Assembly (NCBI RefSeq): GCF_015529805.1
Contig: NZ_CP064654.1
Coordinates: forward strand, 434,001 to 498,000
Source of the DNA: Qipengyuania soli
GTDB lineage: Bacteria > Pseudomonadota > Alphaproteobacteria > Sphingomonadales > Sphingomonadaceae
DNA length: 64,000 nt
Direction: 5' to 3'
The position numbers and the translations under genes were made by a program. This document shows, one piece after another, positions 10,856-19,802 of this stretch; the stretch's first letter is position 1; each line of letters begins with the position of its first letter. The notes under the pieces were generated by a model. The model was not told the origin of the DNA, did not search any database, and was given only the letters and a program-made list of their open reading frames with translations.

Positions 10856-10876
10856 GGGCTAACCGGTCATTAGCCC
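10856..10876 (+). other. Stem-loop between ftsA and ftsZ
   Basis: A perfect 7-bp stem (GGGCTAA and TTAGCCC) closes a 7-base loop, 13 bases after the ftsA stop. No T-run follows, so it is not a classical terminator. It may attenuate read-through or stabilise the upstream mRNA end, while the remaining 100 bases provide a separate promoter region for ftsZ. In many bacteria ftsZ needs more expression than ftsA, which would fit. The role is inference only. Confidence 0.35.
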
Positions 10877-10976
10877 TTGTGGATAAGGATGTTTCTATGT
10901 GCCTCTCGCGATTCGCTTTGCGCTAGATGTGTGACATAGTGATCCGAACGAATTTCGACTTCCCGGGGGATACCCA

Positions 10977-12665
10977 ATGAGCATCAATATCGGTCCGGCT
11001 TCCAGCGACGACCTGCGTCCCAAGATCATGGTCATCGGCGTGGGCGGTGCAGGCGGCAACGCCATCGCCAACATGATGGAGGCCGGCATCGAAGGCGTGG
11101 ACTTCATCGTCAGCAACACCGATGCGCAGGCGCTCAGCACTTCGCCTGCCGCCAAGCGCATCCAGCTGGGTCCTGATATCACCGGTGGCCTCGGCGCTGG
11201 CGCCCGTCCCGAAGTGGGCAAGGCTGCAGCCGAAGAGACGGTCGACGAAATCGAGGACGCGCTCGACGGCTGCAACATGGTCTTCATCGCAGCCGGCATG
11301 GGCGGGGGGACCGGCACCGGCGCTGCCCCGGTCATCGCCGAAGCCGCGCGCAAGAAGGGCGTCCTGACCGTCGGCGTCGTGACCAAGCCGTTCCTGTTCG
11401 AAGGGACGCGCCGCATGCGCGCTGCCGAAGCGGGCATCGAGGAACTGCAGAAGCACGTCGATACGCTGATTGTCATTCCCAACCAGAACCTGTTCCTGGT
11501 CGCCAAGGCGGAAACTACCTTCAAGGAGGCCTTCATGCTCGCCGACGAGGTGCTGCAGCAGGGCGTCCGCTCGATCACTGACCTCATGGTCATGCCTGGC
11601 CTCATCAACCTCGACTTCGCCGACGTGCGTTCGGTGATGAGCGAGATGGGCAAGGCGATGATGGGCACGGGCGAGGGCGAGGGCGACAACCGCGCGCTCG
11701 ACGCCGCCGAACGCGCCATCGCCAACCCGCTGCTCGACGGCGTGTCGATGGCCGGTGCCAAGGGCGTCATCATCTCGATCATCGGCGGCGAGGACATGAA
11801 GCTCCTCGAAGTCGACGAAGCCGCCAACCACATCCGCGAGCTGGTGGACGAGGACGCGAACATCATTTGGGGTTCGGCCTTCAATCCCGACCTCGAAGGC
11901 AAGATCCGCGTTTCGGTCGTCGCCACGGGTATCGACGGAAGCGGTTCGGTAATGAATTCGGCGCCGCGCAGCTTTTCGATGAGCGAGAGCCGCGCGCCCA
12001 AGCGGCCCGTGCTCGACCTGCCCAGCGACGATATGGTCGAGGAAGAGCCGTTCGAACTCAATGAAGGCCTTTCCGCCGAGCCCGAGGTCGAGGAAGACGG
12101 CGCATACGGCCTCGCAACCGAAGCAGGAGCGGCTGACGATTCCGTCCTCTCGGACGATCTCGGTTATTCGGAAGAGGATGACGAGGATTTCGACGACGTC
12201 GACGAAATCGTCGACCCCCTCGCCGGGCTGCGCAACGAGGAAACCGACGAGTACGACGGTGGTCACGGCGCCGTTCCGCCTCCGGCAGATGCCGGCAACT
12301 ACGGTGCGGGCGACGGTTGGAACGAAGACGAGGGCGACGGATCGATGCTCGACCTGTCGGAGACCATGGAAGAAGGCGGGCAGGATGAACTCCAGCTCGG
12401 TTCGGACCAGTATGCCGACGGCGAAAGCCCGCTCGCCAGCAAGCCGATGCGCAAGCGCCCCATCCTGGGTGGCGGCGGCGACTATGGTTCGGGCGGCGGC
12501 GACGAAGGCGCTTCCGGTGGCAGCACGCTGTTCGAGCGCATGGCCAACCTTTCGCGCGGGGCCAACAAGCCCGCCGATGACGAAGATGACGACGAGGATG
12601 ACGATGAAGGCGGCAGCGGTTCGCTTAACATTCCCCGTTTCCTCGGGCGCCAGAACAACCAGTAA
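10977..12665 (+). CDS. ftsZ: FtsZ, tubulin-like cell-division GTPase
   Basis: FtsZ polymerises into the Z-ring that scaffolds division. The 562-residue protein has the GTP-binding [13 protein letters not shown] at residues 21-33, the tubulin signature GGGTGTG at 109-115, and the T7-loop region NLDFADVRS. The globular core ends near residue 325. A long acidic linker of about 225 residues follows, ending with the conserved peptide IPRFLGRQ that binds FtsA. E. coli FtsZ is about 383 residues, so the extra length is all linker. A ribosome site (CGGGGGA) precedes the ATG, and 134 bases upstream are free for a promoter. Confidence 0.98.
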   Translation: MSINIGPASSDDLRPKIMVIGVGGAGGNAIANMMEAGIEGVDFIVSNTDAQALSTSPAAKRIQLGPDITGGLGAGARPEVGKAAAEETVDEIEDALDGCNMVFIAAGMGGGTGTGAAPVIAEAARKKGVLTVGVVTKPFLFEGTRRMRAAEAGIEELQKHVDTLIVIPNQNLFLVAKAETTFKEAFMLADEVLQQGVRSITDLMVMPGLINLDFADVRSVMSEMGKAMMGTGEGEGDNRALDAAERAIANPLLDGVSMAGAKGVIISIIGGEDMKLLEVDEAANHIRELVDEDANIIWGSAFNPDLEGKIRVSVVATGIDGSGSVMNSAPRSFSMSESRAPKRPVLDLPSDDMVEEEPFELNEGLSAEPEVEEDGAYGLATEAGAADDSVLSDDLGYSEEDDEDFDDVDEIVDPLAGLRNEETDEYDGGHGAVPPPADAGNYGAGDGWNEDEGDGSMLDLSETMEEGGQDELQLGSDQYADGESPLASKPMRKRPILGGGGDYGSGGGDEGASGGSTLFERMANLSRGANKPADDEDDDEDDDEGGSGSLNIPRFLGRQNNQ

Positions 12666-12725
12666 CTCGTAACCCGGTGGCCCGCGTCAGCGCAGGTTAA
12701 AGCGCGCGCGGGCAGGGACAGGATC

Positions 12726-14474
12726 ATGCGACGAAATATCCGATTTGCGGGCGCCGCAGCGTTCCTTGCCATCGGCCTGGGGCACGGGCCGGCTTTTGCC
12801 CAGCGTGAGATTGTCCAGCCGCTCCCGCCGGAAGGTTCGGCCAAGCTCAACGACGCGCTGACGCGGCTTGCCCGCAATTCGCAGGACGTGTCGGCACTGG
12901 TCGACGCCGGCGAGGCGGCCATGACATTGGGCGATATCGACGCGGCGATCGGCTTCTTCGGCCGCGCCAAGGAGCTCTCGCCGTCGGACAGCCGCGTGAT
13001 GCTGGGCCTCGCATCGGCCTATTCGCGCTCGCGCCGTCCCGTGGAAGCGCTTCGGCTCTTTGCCGAGGCGGAGAAGGCGGGCGTGGCGCCGGAGCGCATG
13101 GCCGAAGATCGTGCGCTGGCCTTCGACCTTGTCGGAGACAGCCGGAGCGCGCAGGCACTGTACCGCCTTTCGCTGTCGAAAAGGCCGGATGCGGAGACGA
13201 GCCGTCGCCTGGCGTTGAGCTATGCTATTTCCGGCGACCGCAAGCAGTTCGAGGCGACGCTTCTCCCGCTCCTCAACGAACAGGACCTTGCATCCTTCCG
13301 TACCCGGGCTTTCGGACTTGCGATCCTCGGTGACACGAAGGAGGCGGTGAAGATCGCCAATGCCATGTTGCCGCCTGCCATGGCGCGCAAGATGGAGCCC
13401 TATCTCGAATTCATGCCGCGCCTGACCGAAGCGCAGCAGGCCGCCGCAGGCACGCTTGGCATCTTCCCGCGCGCCTCGACGATCGGCACCGACGATGCGA
13501 AGATCGCTGCATATGCGGGCGCGCCCGCCGAACTGCCCCCGGTGGCGGCTCCTTCGTCCCCCGCACCGACCCCGAGCGCTCCGGCGGTTCGCGTGGCGCA
13601 GGCGGATCCCGCGCCGAAGCCGGCCGCATCCGATCCGCGCAACCGCGAACAACGTCGCCGCCCTGACCGCACCGGCAGCACGCAGTGGCGCGATCCCTTC
13701 GCTCCCGCTGTCCAGCAGTCGGCTGCCAAGCCGACGCAGCCGTCCGCGCAGCCGGTAAAGCAAGCACCGCCGCCGCCTCCTCCGCCGCCACCTCCGGCTG
13801 TGTCCACCGCGCCCGTGCCGTCAGTCGGCGTCGAACTGCCCCCGCGCGAACTCCCGCCGCGCGAGCAGCCGCCGGTCGTGATCGCGCAACAGGGACCGCC
13901 GATCGATTTGCTGACCAAGGAGGAGCGCGAAGCCGCATCGCAGACCCCTGCGTATTCTCCTCCGCCGCCGCCGCCGAGCGCGCCGCCGGTTACGATCATT
14001 GCCCAGCCGGTGCCTGCGCCGGTCCAGCAGTCCGCTCCGGAACCCGAGCCCGAGCCGACCATCGAGGAAGCCTTCGCGGCATTCACGCTCGAACCGGCCC
14101 CGCAGGTCGTGCGTGCCCCGGGAGCGGTCGACATCACTCGGATCGAGATCAAGCGCGAGAAGCCCGCACCGCCGCCGCCTCCGCCACCTCCCCCTCCGCC
14201 GCCCATACCTTCGCGCAACTGGGTGCAGGTGGCGACGGGCAAGGACCTCAAGGCACTCGCCTTCGACTGGCGTCGGATCGCCAAGAAGGCCGAGGGAAAA
14301 CTCGATGGGAAGGGGCCCTTCACAACCAAGTGGGTGGAGGCCAACCGGCTGCTCGCAGGGCCGTTCCGCAATGCCACCGAAGCCCGCAACTTCATGAACG
14401 ATCTCAAGAAGATGGGCATCGACAGCTTTACCTTCACCAGTGCCGAGGGCGAGAAGGTCGACCCTCTGAAATAG
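12726..14474 (+). CDS. SPOR-domain and TPR-like periplasmic protein
   Basis: This is an exported protein of 582 residues that probably acts at the division septum. Residues 1-26 are a signal peptide ending AFAQ. Residues 40-230 look like helical repeats of the TPR type (GDIDAAIGFFGRAKELSP, then SRRPVEALRLFAEAEKAG). Residues 260-490 are a proline-rich spacer with several runs of 8-11 prolines. The last 85 residues, starting NWVQVATGKDLKAL, form a SPOR domain, a fold known to bind denuded glycan at septa. Its position directly after ftsZ supports a role in division. Its exact function is not known. Confidence 0.82.
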   Translation: MRRNIRFAGAAAFLAIGLGHGPAFAQREIVQPLPPEGSAKLNDALTRLARNSQDVSALVDAGEAAMTLGDIDAAIGFFGRAKELSPSDSRVMLGLASAYSRSRRPVEALRLFAEAEKAGVAPERMAEDRALAFDLVGDSRSAQALYRLSLSKRPDAETSRRLALSYAISGDRKQFEATLLPLLNEQDLASFRTRAFGLAILGDTKEAVKIANAMLPPAMARKMEPYLEFMPRLTEAQQAAAGTLGIFPRASTIGTDDAKIAAYAGAPAELPPVAAPSSPAPTPSAPAVRVAQADPAPKPAASDPRNREQRRRPDRTGSTQWRDPFAPAVQQSAAKPTQPSAQPVKQAPPPPPPPPPPAVSTAPVPSVGVELPPRELPPREQPPVVIAQQGPPIDLLTKEEREAASQTPAYSPPPPPPSAPPVTIIAQPVPAPVQQSAPEPEPEPTIEEAFAAFTLEPAPQVVRAPGAVDITRIEIKREKPAPPPPPPPPPPPPIPSRNWVQVATGKDLKALAFDWRRIAKKAEGKLDGKGPFTTKWVEANRLLAGPFRNATEARNFMNDLKKMGIDSFTFTSAEGEKVDPLK

Positions 14475-14609
14475 GGTTCGTGCGATTGGTTTGTGCACAG
14501 GCTTTGCACAGCCGAAATCGGTTCTCCCCAGCGCCGCGCGCATCACGGATTGCCAAATCACCCCCCCGTTCTGCATCCCCATTCGCATGACGCGCACGGA
14601 AAAGGGTCG

Positions 14610-15113
14610 ATGAGAGCAGTCGGCGAAAACTACGAAGCCGAAGAGGACGCGGCGCCTCTCGAAATGCTCGTGGCGCTGTTCGAAGCGCGCGGCTGGCCGT
14701 GCGAAAGTGCCCATGGCGAGATGAGCGGGGAAATCCAGGGAAGCTGGACCACCTACCAGGTCAAGGGCATCTGGCGTCCGGACGACATGGTGCTGCAGAT
14801 CCTCTGCCTGCCCGAGATCCGCGTCCCCGATGCCAAGCGCAAGCAGGCGCAGGAGCTGGTGGCCCGCGTCAACGAGCAGATGTGGCTCGGCCATTTCGAC
14901 ATCTGGTCGAACGGCGGCGTCGTGCTCTATCGCAACGGCACGATGCTGGGCGACGACGGTCTCCTCAGCCTCAGCCAAGCGCAGGCACTGGTGGAGATCG
15001 CAGTCGACGAATGCGACCGCTTCTACCCTGCCTTCCAGTTCGTCCTGTGGGGCGACAAGACGCCGGTCGAGGCACTCGATGCCGCCATGGTCGACGCGGC
15101 AGGCGAAGCCTGA
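14610..15113 (+). CDS. YbjN domain-containing protein
   Basis: This is a 167-residue protein of the YbjN family (DUF1790-like), which is widespread in Alphaproteobacteria and related in fold to type III secretion chaperones; its biochemical role is unsettled. Family-like features are the acidic N-terminus, PLEMLVALFEARGW, the central GSWTTYQVKGIWR strand pair, and the closing VDECDRFYPAFQFVLW. No signal peptide or membrane span is seen. The ATG at 14610 was chosen over an earlier TTG because the family starts near here and an AAGGG lies just upstream. Confidence 0.8.
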   Translation: MRAVGENYEAEEDAAPLEMLVALFEARGWPCESAHGEMSGEIQGSWTTYQVKGIWRPDDMVLQILCLPEIRVPDAKRKQAQELVARVNEQMWLGHFDIWSNGGVVLYRNGTMLGDDGLLSLSQAQALVEIAVDECDRFYPAFQFVLWGDKTPVEALDAAMVDAAGEA

Positions 15114-15174
15114 TCTTGCTGAACTTTTCCGGTTAGCTCCGGTTAACTCGTTTCGGTCCGGTTTCGCTTGAAAA

Positions 15175-15250
15175 TCGGGCCATTCCACCCGATATTCCAT
15201 CCCTGAGGAGCGGAGGCTCGTACCCTCTCCGCAACGAGGAGTTTGGAATA
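15175..15250 (+). ncRNA. Structured 5' leader of the Bax-inhibitor gene (ybhL-type RNA candidate)
   Basis: The 76 bases before the start codon can fold almost completely. There is a hairpin TCGGG/CCCGA (15175-15179 with 15188-15192). A long-range stem TATTCCA/TGGAATA (15193-15199 with 15244-15250) has its 3' arm abutting the ATG. Inside it is a hairpin GCGGAG/CTCCGC (15210-15215 with 15227-15232). A cis-regulatory motif named ybhL has been reported in Alphaproteobacteria upstream of genes of this same family; identity with that motif is from memory and unverified. Closing of the long stem would hide the ribosome site. Confidence 0.45.
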
Positions 15251-15994
15251 ATGGCCAATTGGAACGACACCGACCAGAGGCAGGGCTTCGGCACCGTGCC
15301 GCGCGCTGGCGACGCCGTTGCCAGGCAGGACACTTTCGACGCGGGCCTGCGCAAGCACATGCTGTCGATCTACAACTACATGGCTTCAGGCGTGCTGCTG
15401 ACCGGCATCGTCGCGCTGCTGACCGCGCGTAGCGGCCTTGCGATGACCTTCATGGGCGGCGGCCCGCTGACCTGGATCATCATGCTTTCGCCGCTCGCGT
15501 TCGTCTTCGCGATGAGCTTCGGCATCAACAAGTTCAGCAAAGCGACGCTCAACATCATGTTCTGGGCCTTCGCCACGGTGATGGGTCTGTCGCTTTCGAC
15601 GATCTTCCTTGTCTACACGGGTGAAAGCATTGCTGCGACGTTCTTCGCAACGGCGGGCGCCTTCGCTGGCCTCAGTCTGTTCGGCTACACCACCAAGAAG
15701 GACCTGTCGGGCTTCGGCACCTTCCTCACCATGGGCGTGATCGGACTGTTCATCGCAATGCTGATCAACCTGTGGCTGCAGTCGAGCACTCTGGCGCTGG
15801 CCGTCAGCTTCATCGGCGTGCTGATCTTCGCGGGCCTCACCGCCTGGGATACGCAGCGCCTGAAGCAGGAATACCAGTATCTGCGCGGTACCGAGTTCGC
15901 GGGCAAGGCCATCATCATGGGTGCGCTCAGCCTGTACCTCGACTTCATCAATATGTTCCTGTTCCTCCTGCGCTTCATGGGCAGCCGCGACTGA
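15251..15994 (+). CDS. Bax inhibitor-1/YccA family membrane protein
   Basis: This is a 247-residue inner-membrane protein of the BI-1 (TMBIM, YbhL/YccA) family, whose eukaryotic members are calcium-leak channels and whose bacterial role is still debated. Seven hydrophobic segments follow a 35-residue soluble N-terminus that holds the family start DAGLRKHMLSIYNYMASGV. The paired TAWDTQRLK and ALSLYLDFINMFLFLLR blocks at the end carry the conserved acidic residues of the family. It is preceded by a structured leader and followed by a strong terminator, so it is likely transcribed alone. Confidence 0.94.
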   Translation: MANWNDTDQRQGFGTVPRAGDAVARQDTFDAGLRKHMLSIYNYMASGVLLTGIVALLTARSGLAMTFMGGGPLTWIIMLSPLAFVFAMSFGINKFSKATLNIMFWAFATVMGLSLSTIFLVYTGESIAATFFATAGAFAGLSLFGYTTKKDLSGFGTFLTMGVIGLFIAMLINLWLQSSTLALAVSFIGVLIFAGLTAWDTQRLKQEYQYLRGTEFAGKAIIMGALSLYLDFINMFLFLLRFMGSRD

Positions 15995-16033
15995 TCGCGC
16001 TCCATTCGTCGCAGGCGTGAATCGCCTCATCGT

Positions 16034-16069
16034 GCCCGGGGTGTTATCCGCACCCCGGGCATTTTCTTT
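16034..16069 (+). terminator. Rho-independent terminator after the Bax-inhibitor gene
   Basis: A perfect 10-bp GC-rich stem (GCCCGGGGTG with CACCCCGGGC) closes a 7-base loop and is followed by ATTTTCTTT. It lies 39 bases past the stop codon. Confidence 0.88.
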
Positions 16070-16165
16070 GTCGATTAGGCGGTCTACCCCCTGTTGCTTC
16101 ATCCCCCGTCAATGGACGGCGGGTCAGGATGGACAAGGGTCAAATATCAGGAGGGTCCGCGCGCC

Positions 16166-17068
16166 ATGAGCCGCGTTTCAACGCAATCCGTCCGCCTTGC
16201 GGCTACTGCCGCCGGGCTTGCTGCCATCGCCGCGTGTACGCCGCCTGCTCCGCCGCCACCTCCCCCTCCGCCGCCGCCGCCGCCTGCGGTCGTCATTCCG
16301 CCGAAGCCGCTGCCGCCGGGCGGCGCAACTGCAAGCATGACCATCCCGCTCATGGGAGCCAACGGCATTCGCCAGACGGTCAATGCCAATCTCACGCCCT
16401 CGCAGACGACATGGAACCTGCGTTCAGCCCTGAACGTGGCGGCGCTTAACTGCCTCAAGCCGCAGTATGCGGGCATCCTGCCAGCCTACAAGGGCTTCCT
16501 CGAAACGCACGCGCGCAAGCTCTCCGCCACCAATCGGGCACTGCAGAGCGAATTCCGCCAGAAGTACGGACCGACCTACCGTGACGTGCAGGATGCCTAC
16601 ATGACGCAGGTCTACAACTACTTCGCCCTGCCGCCTGCGCTTGACGATTTCTGCGCCGCGTCGCTGGCCGTGGCGACGGAACTGCCGAAGACCTCGAAGG
16701 AGGATATCGACCTCTACGCGTCGACCGCGCTGCCGCGGATCGAGGGTGTGTTCGAGAACTTCTTCCGCGCCTACGAGCAGTATCGCGTGAACTTGACCGC
16801 ATGGAACGCGCAGTACGGTCCGCCGACGGTGACCACGACGGTGCAGGGTTATACCAACCCGCTCGATCCCAACACGCCGGTCGCGCCGGGCACATCGCCC
16901 GTGGGCACAATGCCCGCAACGCAGCCGGTCGTCGTCGCGGGCCAGAGCCAGGCGCCCGTCGACCTGCCGCCAGCGGCGGCCGCCAGCGGGAGCCTGCCGA
17001 CCAGCGGCCCGATCTTCCGCTCGGGCGAGATTGTCCAGAAGACCGACGACGCGTCCAAGCCCAAGTAA
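16166..17068 (+). CDS. Proline-rich putative lipoprotein
   Basis: This is a 300-residue protein of unknown function. The N-terminus MSRVSTQSVR is followed by an Ala-rich hydrophobic stretch and a lipobox-like IAAC, with Cys24 as the probable lipidated residue, then a run of about a dozen prolines. The middle part (residues 90-215) is mostly helical with a conserved-looking DAYMTQVYNYFALPPALDDFC. The C-terminus is Pro/Ala-rich. A GGAGGG ribosome site stands 12 bases before the ATG; an upstream in-frame ATG at 16094 lacks one and is less likely. It is probably attached to the outer membrane. Confidence 0.65.
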   Translation: MSRVSTQSVRLAATAAGLAAIAACTPPAPPPPPPPPPPPPAVVIPPKPLPPGGATASMTIPLMGANGIRQTVNANLTPSQTTWNLRSALNVAALNCLKPQYAGILPAYKGFLETHARKLSATNRALQSEFRQKYGPTYRDVQDAYMTQVYNYFALPPALDDFCAASLAVATELPKTSKEDIDLYASTALPRIEGVFENFFRAYEQYRVNLTAWNAQYGPPTVTTTVQGYTNPLDPNTPVAPGTSPVGTMPATQPVVVAGQSQAPVDLPPAAAASGSLPTSGPIFRSGEIVQKTDDASKPK

Positions 17069-17082
17069 GGGAAGGGCAGGAC

Positions 17083-17100
17083 GGGGGAATTACCCCCTTT
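17083..17100 (+). terminator. Short terminator after the proline-rich lipoprotein gene
   Basis: A stem of five G and five C residues around an AATTA loop ends in TTT, 14 bases past the stop codon. The stem is short, so termination may be partial. It separates the lipoprotein gene from the tRNA-Ala gene. Confidence 0.45.
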
Positions 17101-17173
17101 GCAGGCGCTTGACCCGTTGCTAACGGTCGCGCCTGCTTTTGCCCTGCCATACGGCGGCAATCAGACCTGGAAC

Positions 17174-17249
<76 letters not shown>

Positions 17250-17265
17250 GGATCCCGGCTCCAGC

Positions 17266-18060
17266 CTATTTTGCCAGACGCGCCTCGATCGCCTTTGCGA
17301 GCTTGCGCACGCGCGCCGCGTTGTAGCCGAGGTCGGATACGCCGACACGGCTGACCGAACGCAGGTCGATCCGGCCCTCGGTGACGCGGGCGACGACGTC
17401 GTCCTTGAAACCGAAGGCAAAGGTTTCCGCCGTACCTTCGACCGTCCCGGCCGCATCGTCGCGGCGAACGTCGGCGAGGCCGATGTCCTCCATCGCCCCG
17501 GCGACCGCGGCCATGGCCTCGGCATCGCTGCCTTCGTAGGGCACGGGAACGAGATCGGCGTAGCTTTCGGCGATGATGTCGGCGTGGCTTTTCGCCGCGA
17601 TAGGCTGCCCCTTCACCCGGTCGGCCCACAGGGCGGTCTGGCCGATAGGCGTGGTGTAGTCGTCGACCGGGTTGGCACCAAACTTCTCGCGCATGGCCAT
17701 GGTTTCGGGCGAGAACTGCGGCGGGTTGGCCGTGTCGGTGGCCACGTCGTGGATCGGCGGCACGCTATCGCCCTGCGCGCGGACCGACATCAGGCCTGCG
17801 AACAGGGTGACGGGGATCGCAAGCGCTGCGGCTGCCTTCCACCATTCGCTACGCGGACCTTTCACGAAGGCCATGACAAGCGCGATGATTGCGACCAACC
17901 CGACGATACCCATTAGGATCGGGCCGATGGCCACGACCATCGTGAGGAAGCCGATCTTCCAGTCGATCAGGCCGAACTTCGGACCGAACACCGCGACGAG
18001 GAACCAGAGGACCAGCGCAACCGCCAGCCAGAGTGAAATCCTGGGCAGCTTTGCAATCAT
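17266..18060 (-). CDS. DUF1499 family membrane protein
   Basis: This is a 264-residue protein with three hydrophobic segments in the first 110 residues (one near 8-26, two between 40 and 105). A soluble C-terminal DUF1499 domain of about 130 residues follows, recognised from [16 protein letters not shown] and the ending [17 protein letters not shown]. The family has no established function. ATG at 18060 was chosen because earlier in-frame codons fall inside queF and the new start begins directly with a membrane anchor. It converges on tRNA-Ala and follows queF in the same direction with a 22-base gap. Confidence 0.8.
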   Translation of the reverse strand: MIAKLPRISLWLAVALVLWFLVAVFGPKFGLIDWKIGFLTMVVAIGPILMGIVGLVAIIALVMAFVKGPRSEWWKAAAALAIPVTLFAGLMSVRAQGDSVPPIHDVATDTANPPQFSPETMAMREKFGANPVDDYTTPIGQTALWADRVKGQPIAAKSHADIIAESYADLVPVPYEGSDAEAMAAVAGAMEDIGLADVRRDDAAGTVEGTAETFAFGFKDDVVARVTEGRIDLRSVSRVGVSDLGYNAARVRKLAKAIEARLAK

Positions 18061-18082
18061 CCCCGTTCCCCTTCCCGTTATG

Positions 18083-18541
18083 TCATCCGCGTCCACGATA
18101 GGACGCCACGCCCTGATCGGGAAGCCATAGTCCTTCCGGCGGCGCACCGCTCTGCCAGAAAACGTCGATCGGAATCCCGCCGCGCGGGTACCAATAGCCG
18201 CCGATACGCAACCAGCGGGGTGCCATTTCATCGAACAGGCGCTTGCCGATGCCGACCGTCACATCCTCGTGGAAGCCGCAATGGTTGCGGAACGATCCGA
18301 GGAAGAGCTTGAGGCTCTTCGATTCGACGATGGTTTCGCCGGGCGCATAGTCGATGACGAGATGCGCAAAATCGGGCTGTCCGGTGACCGGGCACAGCGA
18401 GGTGAACTCGGGCGCGGCGAAGCGGACCATGTAGAGTTCGCCCTTGCGCGGGTTGGGCACGTAGTCGAGCTCGGCCTCCTCGGGTGAGGTCGGCAGCGGG
18501 CTGTTGGCGCCAAGGAACCTGGGGCTGGGTGTGTCGCTCAT
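18083..18541 (-). CDS. queF: QueF, NADPH-dependent 7-cyano-7-deazaguanine reductase
   Basis: QueF reduces preQ0 to preQ1 in queuosine biosynthesis. The 152-residue protein is the short, unimodular form. It holds the active-site cysteine in [13 protein letters not shown], the specificity motif [13 protein letters not shown], and the NHCGFHED block with the catalytic His and Glu. Two ATG codons, three residues apart, could both start it; the second (18541) was taken as nearer the family start, with low certainty. It is divergent from the proline-rich membrane protein gene. Confidence 0.93.
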   Translation of the reverse strand: MSDTPSPRFLGANSPLPTSPEEAELDYVPNPRKGELYMVRFAAPEFTSLCPVTGQPDFAHLVIDYAPGETIVESKSLKLFLGSFRNHCGFHEDVTVGIGKRLFDEMAPRWLRIGGYWYPRGGIPIDVFWQSGAPPEGLWLPDQGVASYRGRG

Positions 18542-18657
18542 GCCGCGCATCTGCCGCGATTGTCGCTTCCACGCAAGGCAAGGCTTGGAAGCGGGCGCTT
18601 CAGTACCTATTCAGCCCGCCGCAGCGCATATGCGCGCCTCCCACCAGATTGCTGCCG

Positions 18658-19764
18658 ATGAAAACGCGTTTCCGCCTTCCCCTGACCGCCCTTGCCGTGA
18701 CCCTTTCGGCGCCCGTTATGGCGCAGCAGGCCGAGGATTTCTCGCTTCCGCCCGCGCCCGCGCCGAGTGCGACGCAGCGTGCGCAAGGACCGGTGGACAC
18801 GGAGAGCGGAGCGTTGCCGGTTCGCCCACGGGTGATCAGCACCGCGGCTCCGGCGCCCACGCCGACTCCCACCCCTGCTGCCGCGACACCGCAGGAGGGC
18901 AGGGTTGAACGTCCCGTTCCGACCACGGCGGCACCACTCCAGACTGCACCGCAGCAATCCCGCCAGGCTCCGGCGAACCCGCAACCTACGCCGATCGAAC
19001 GCCAGCCGGTGGTCCCGCAGGAATTTCCCGCCGCGCCCTCGGCCGGTCCGACCCAGCCGTCGACCGCACCGTCGCCTAGAATCGATACCGGCATAGCCCC
19101 GGCTCCCGTCACGCAGGATGCGAGTGAAGCATTGCCGTTCGACTGGCGGCTTCTGGCTGGAGTCGGTGGCGCGCTGGTCCTGCTGCTTGGCGGCTTCCTC
19201 TTCTGGCGCCGCCGCAAGGCCGCCGAGGTCCCGCCCGAGATCGAACGTCCGGTGGTCGCATCCGCCGCGCCGCGTGCCGCGGTCCCGGCGGCCCAGGCGC
19301 TGACCATTCGGTGCGAGGCCGAAAAGCTGACCCGCAGTGCGGTCTATGCGACGCTCAAGTACCGCCTCACGCTGGTCAATCGCACCGATGCGGCGATGAC
19401 CGATGTCGCGATCGGCATCGACCTTGTCTCAGCCCATGCGGCCGCGCCGATGGAAGAGCAGGTTGCGACGCTGGCCACTCCGCTCGAGACGCGTCACACC
19501 CTGCCGCGCATCGCACCGCGGCAGAACGTCAGCGTCGAGGGTCAGGTCCAGCTGCCGCTGGCGAGCGCGCAGGTGATCTTCCAGGGCCAGCACCCGCTGC
19601 TCGTCCCGCTGATGCGCGTGCGTATCGACGGCGCAGGCGAAGGCGTGCTGCTCAAGACCTTCGTGGTCGGCCAGGGCGAACCCGATGGCGGACGTGTCCA
19701 GCCCTTCCGCCTCGACGAGGCGCCGCGCAGCTATTCGCCCATCGCGCAGCGCGAACTCGCCTGA
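18658..19764 (+). CDS. Proline-rich exported protein with one membrane anchor
   Basis: This is a 368-residue protein that I do not recognise. It has a signal peptide (MKTRFRLPLTALAVTL to APVMAQ). A Pro/Ala/Thr-rich region of about 130 residues resembles a wall-spanning spacer, and a hydrophobic span lies near residues 164-182 followed by RRRK. The C-terminal domain of about 170 residues (from LTIRCEAEKLTRSAVYATL) has a beta-rich, immunoglobulin-like look. The basic stretch after the span suggests a cytoplasmic C-terminus, with the spacer in the periplasm. The start is fixed by the signal peptide; an earlier frame opening has none. Confidence 0.65.
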   Translation: MKTRFRLPLTALAVTLSAPVMAQQAEDFSLPPAPAPSATQRAQGPVDTESGALPVRPRVISTAAPAPTPTPTPAAATPQEGRVERPVPTTAAPLQTAPQQSRQAPANPQPTPIERQPVVPQEFPAAPSAGPTQPSTAPSPRIDTGIAPAPVTQDASEALPFDWRLLAGVGGALVLLLGGFLFWRRRKAAEVPPEIERPVVASAAPRAAVPAAQALTIRCEAEKLTRSAVYATLKYRLTLVNRTDAAMTDVAIGIDLVSAHAAAPMEEQVATLATPLETRHTLPRIAPRQNVSVEGQVQLPLASAQVIFQGQHPLLVPLMRVRIDGAGEGVLLKTFVVGQGEPDGGRVQPFRLDEAPRSYSPIAQRELA

Positions 19765-19802
19765 GTCGACTTGGCCAGCGCCGCCCGCTAACCGAAGGGG
19801 CG

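Noticed and set aside
13765-14210. Triplet-like CCG/CCT repeats
   Set aside because: They encode the polyproline runs of the SPOR protein and are coding low complexity, not a separate repeat element.
15130-15147. Possible CtrA site (TTAG-N6-TTAA) upstream of the Bax-inhibitor gene
   Set aside because: Spacing is 6 instead of 7 and one half-site differs from TTAA; it also overlaps two simple CCGGTTA repeats.
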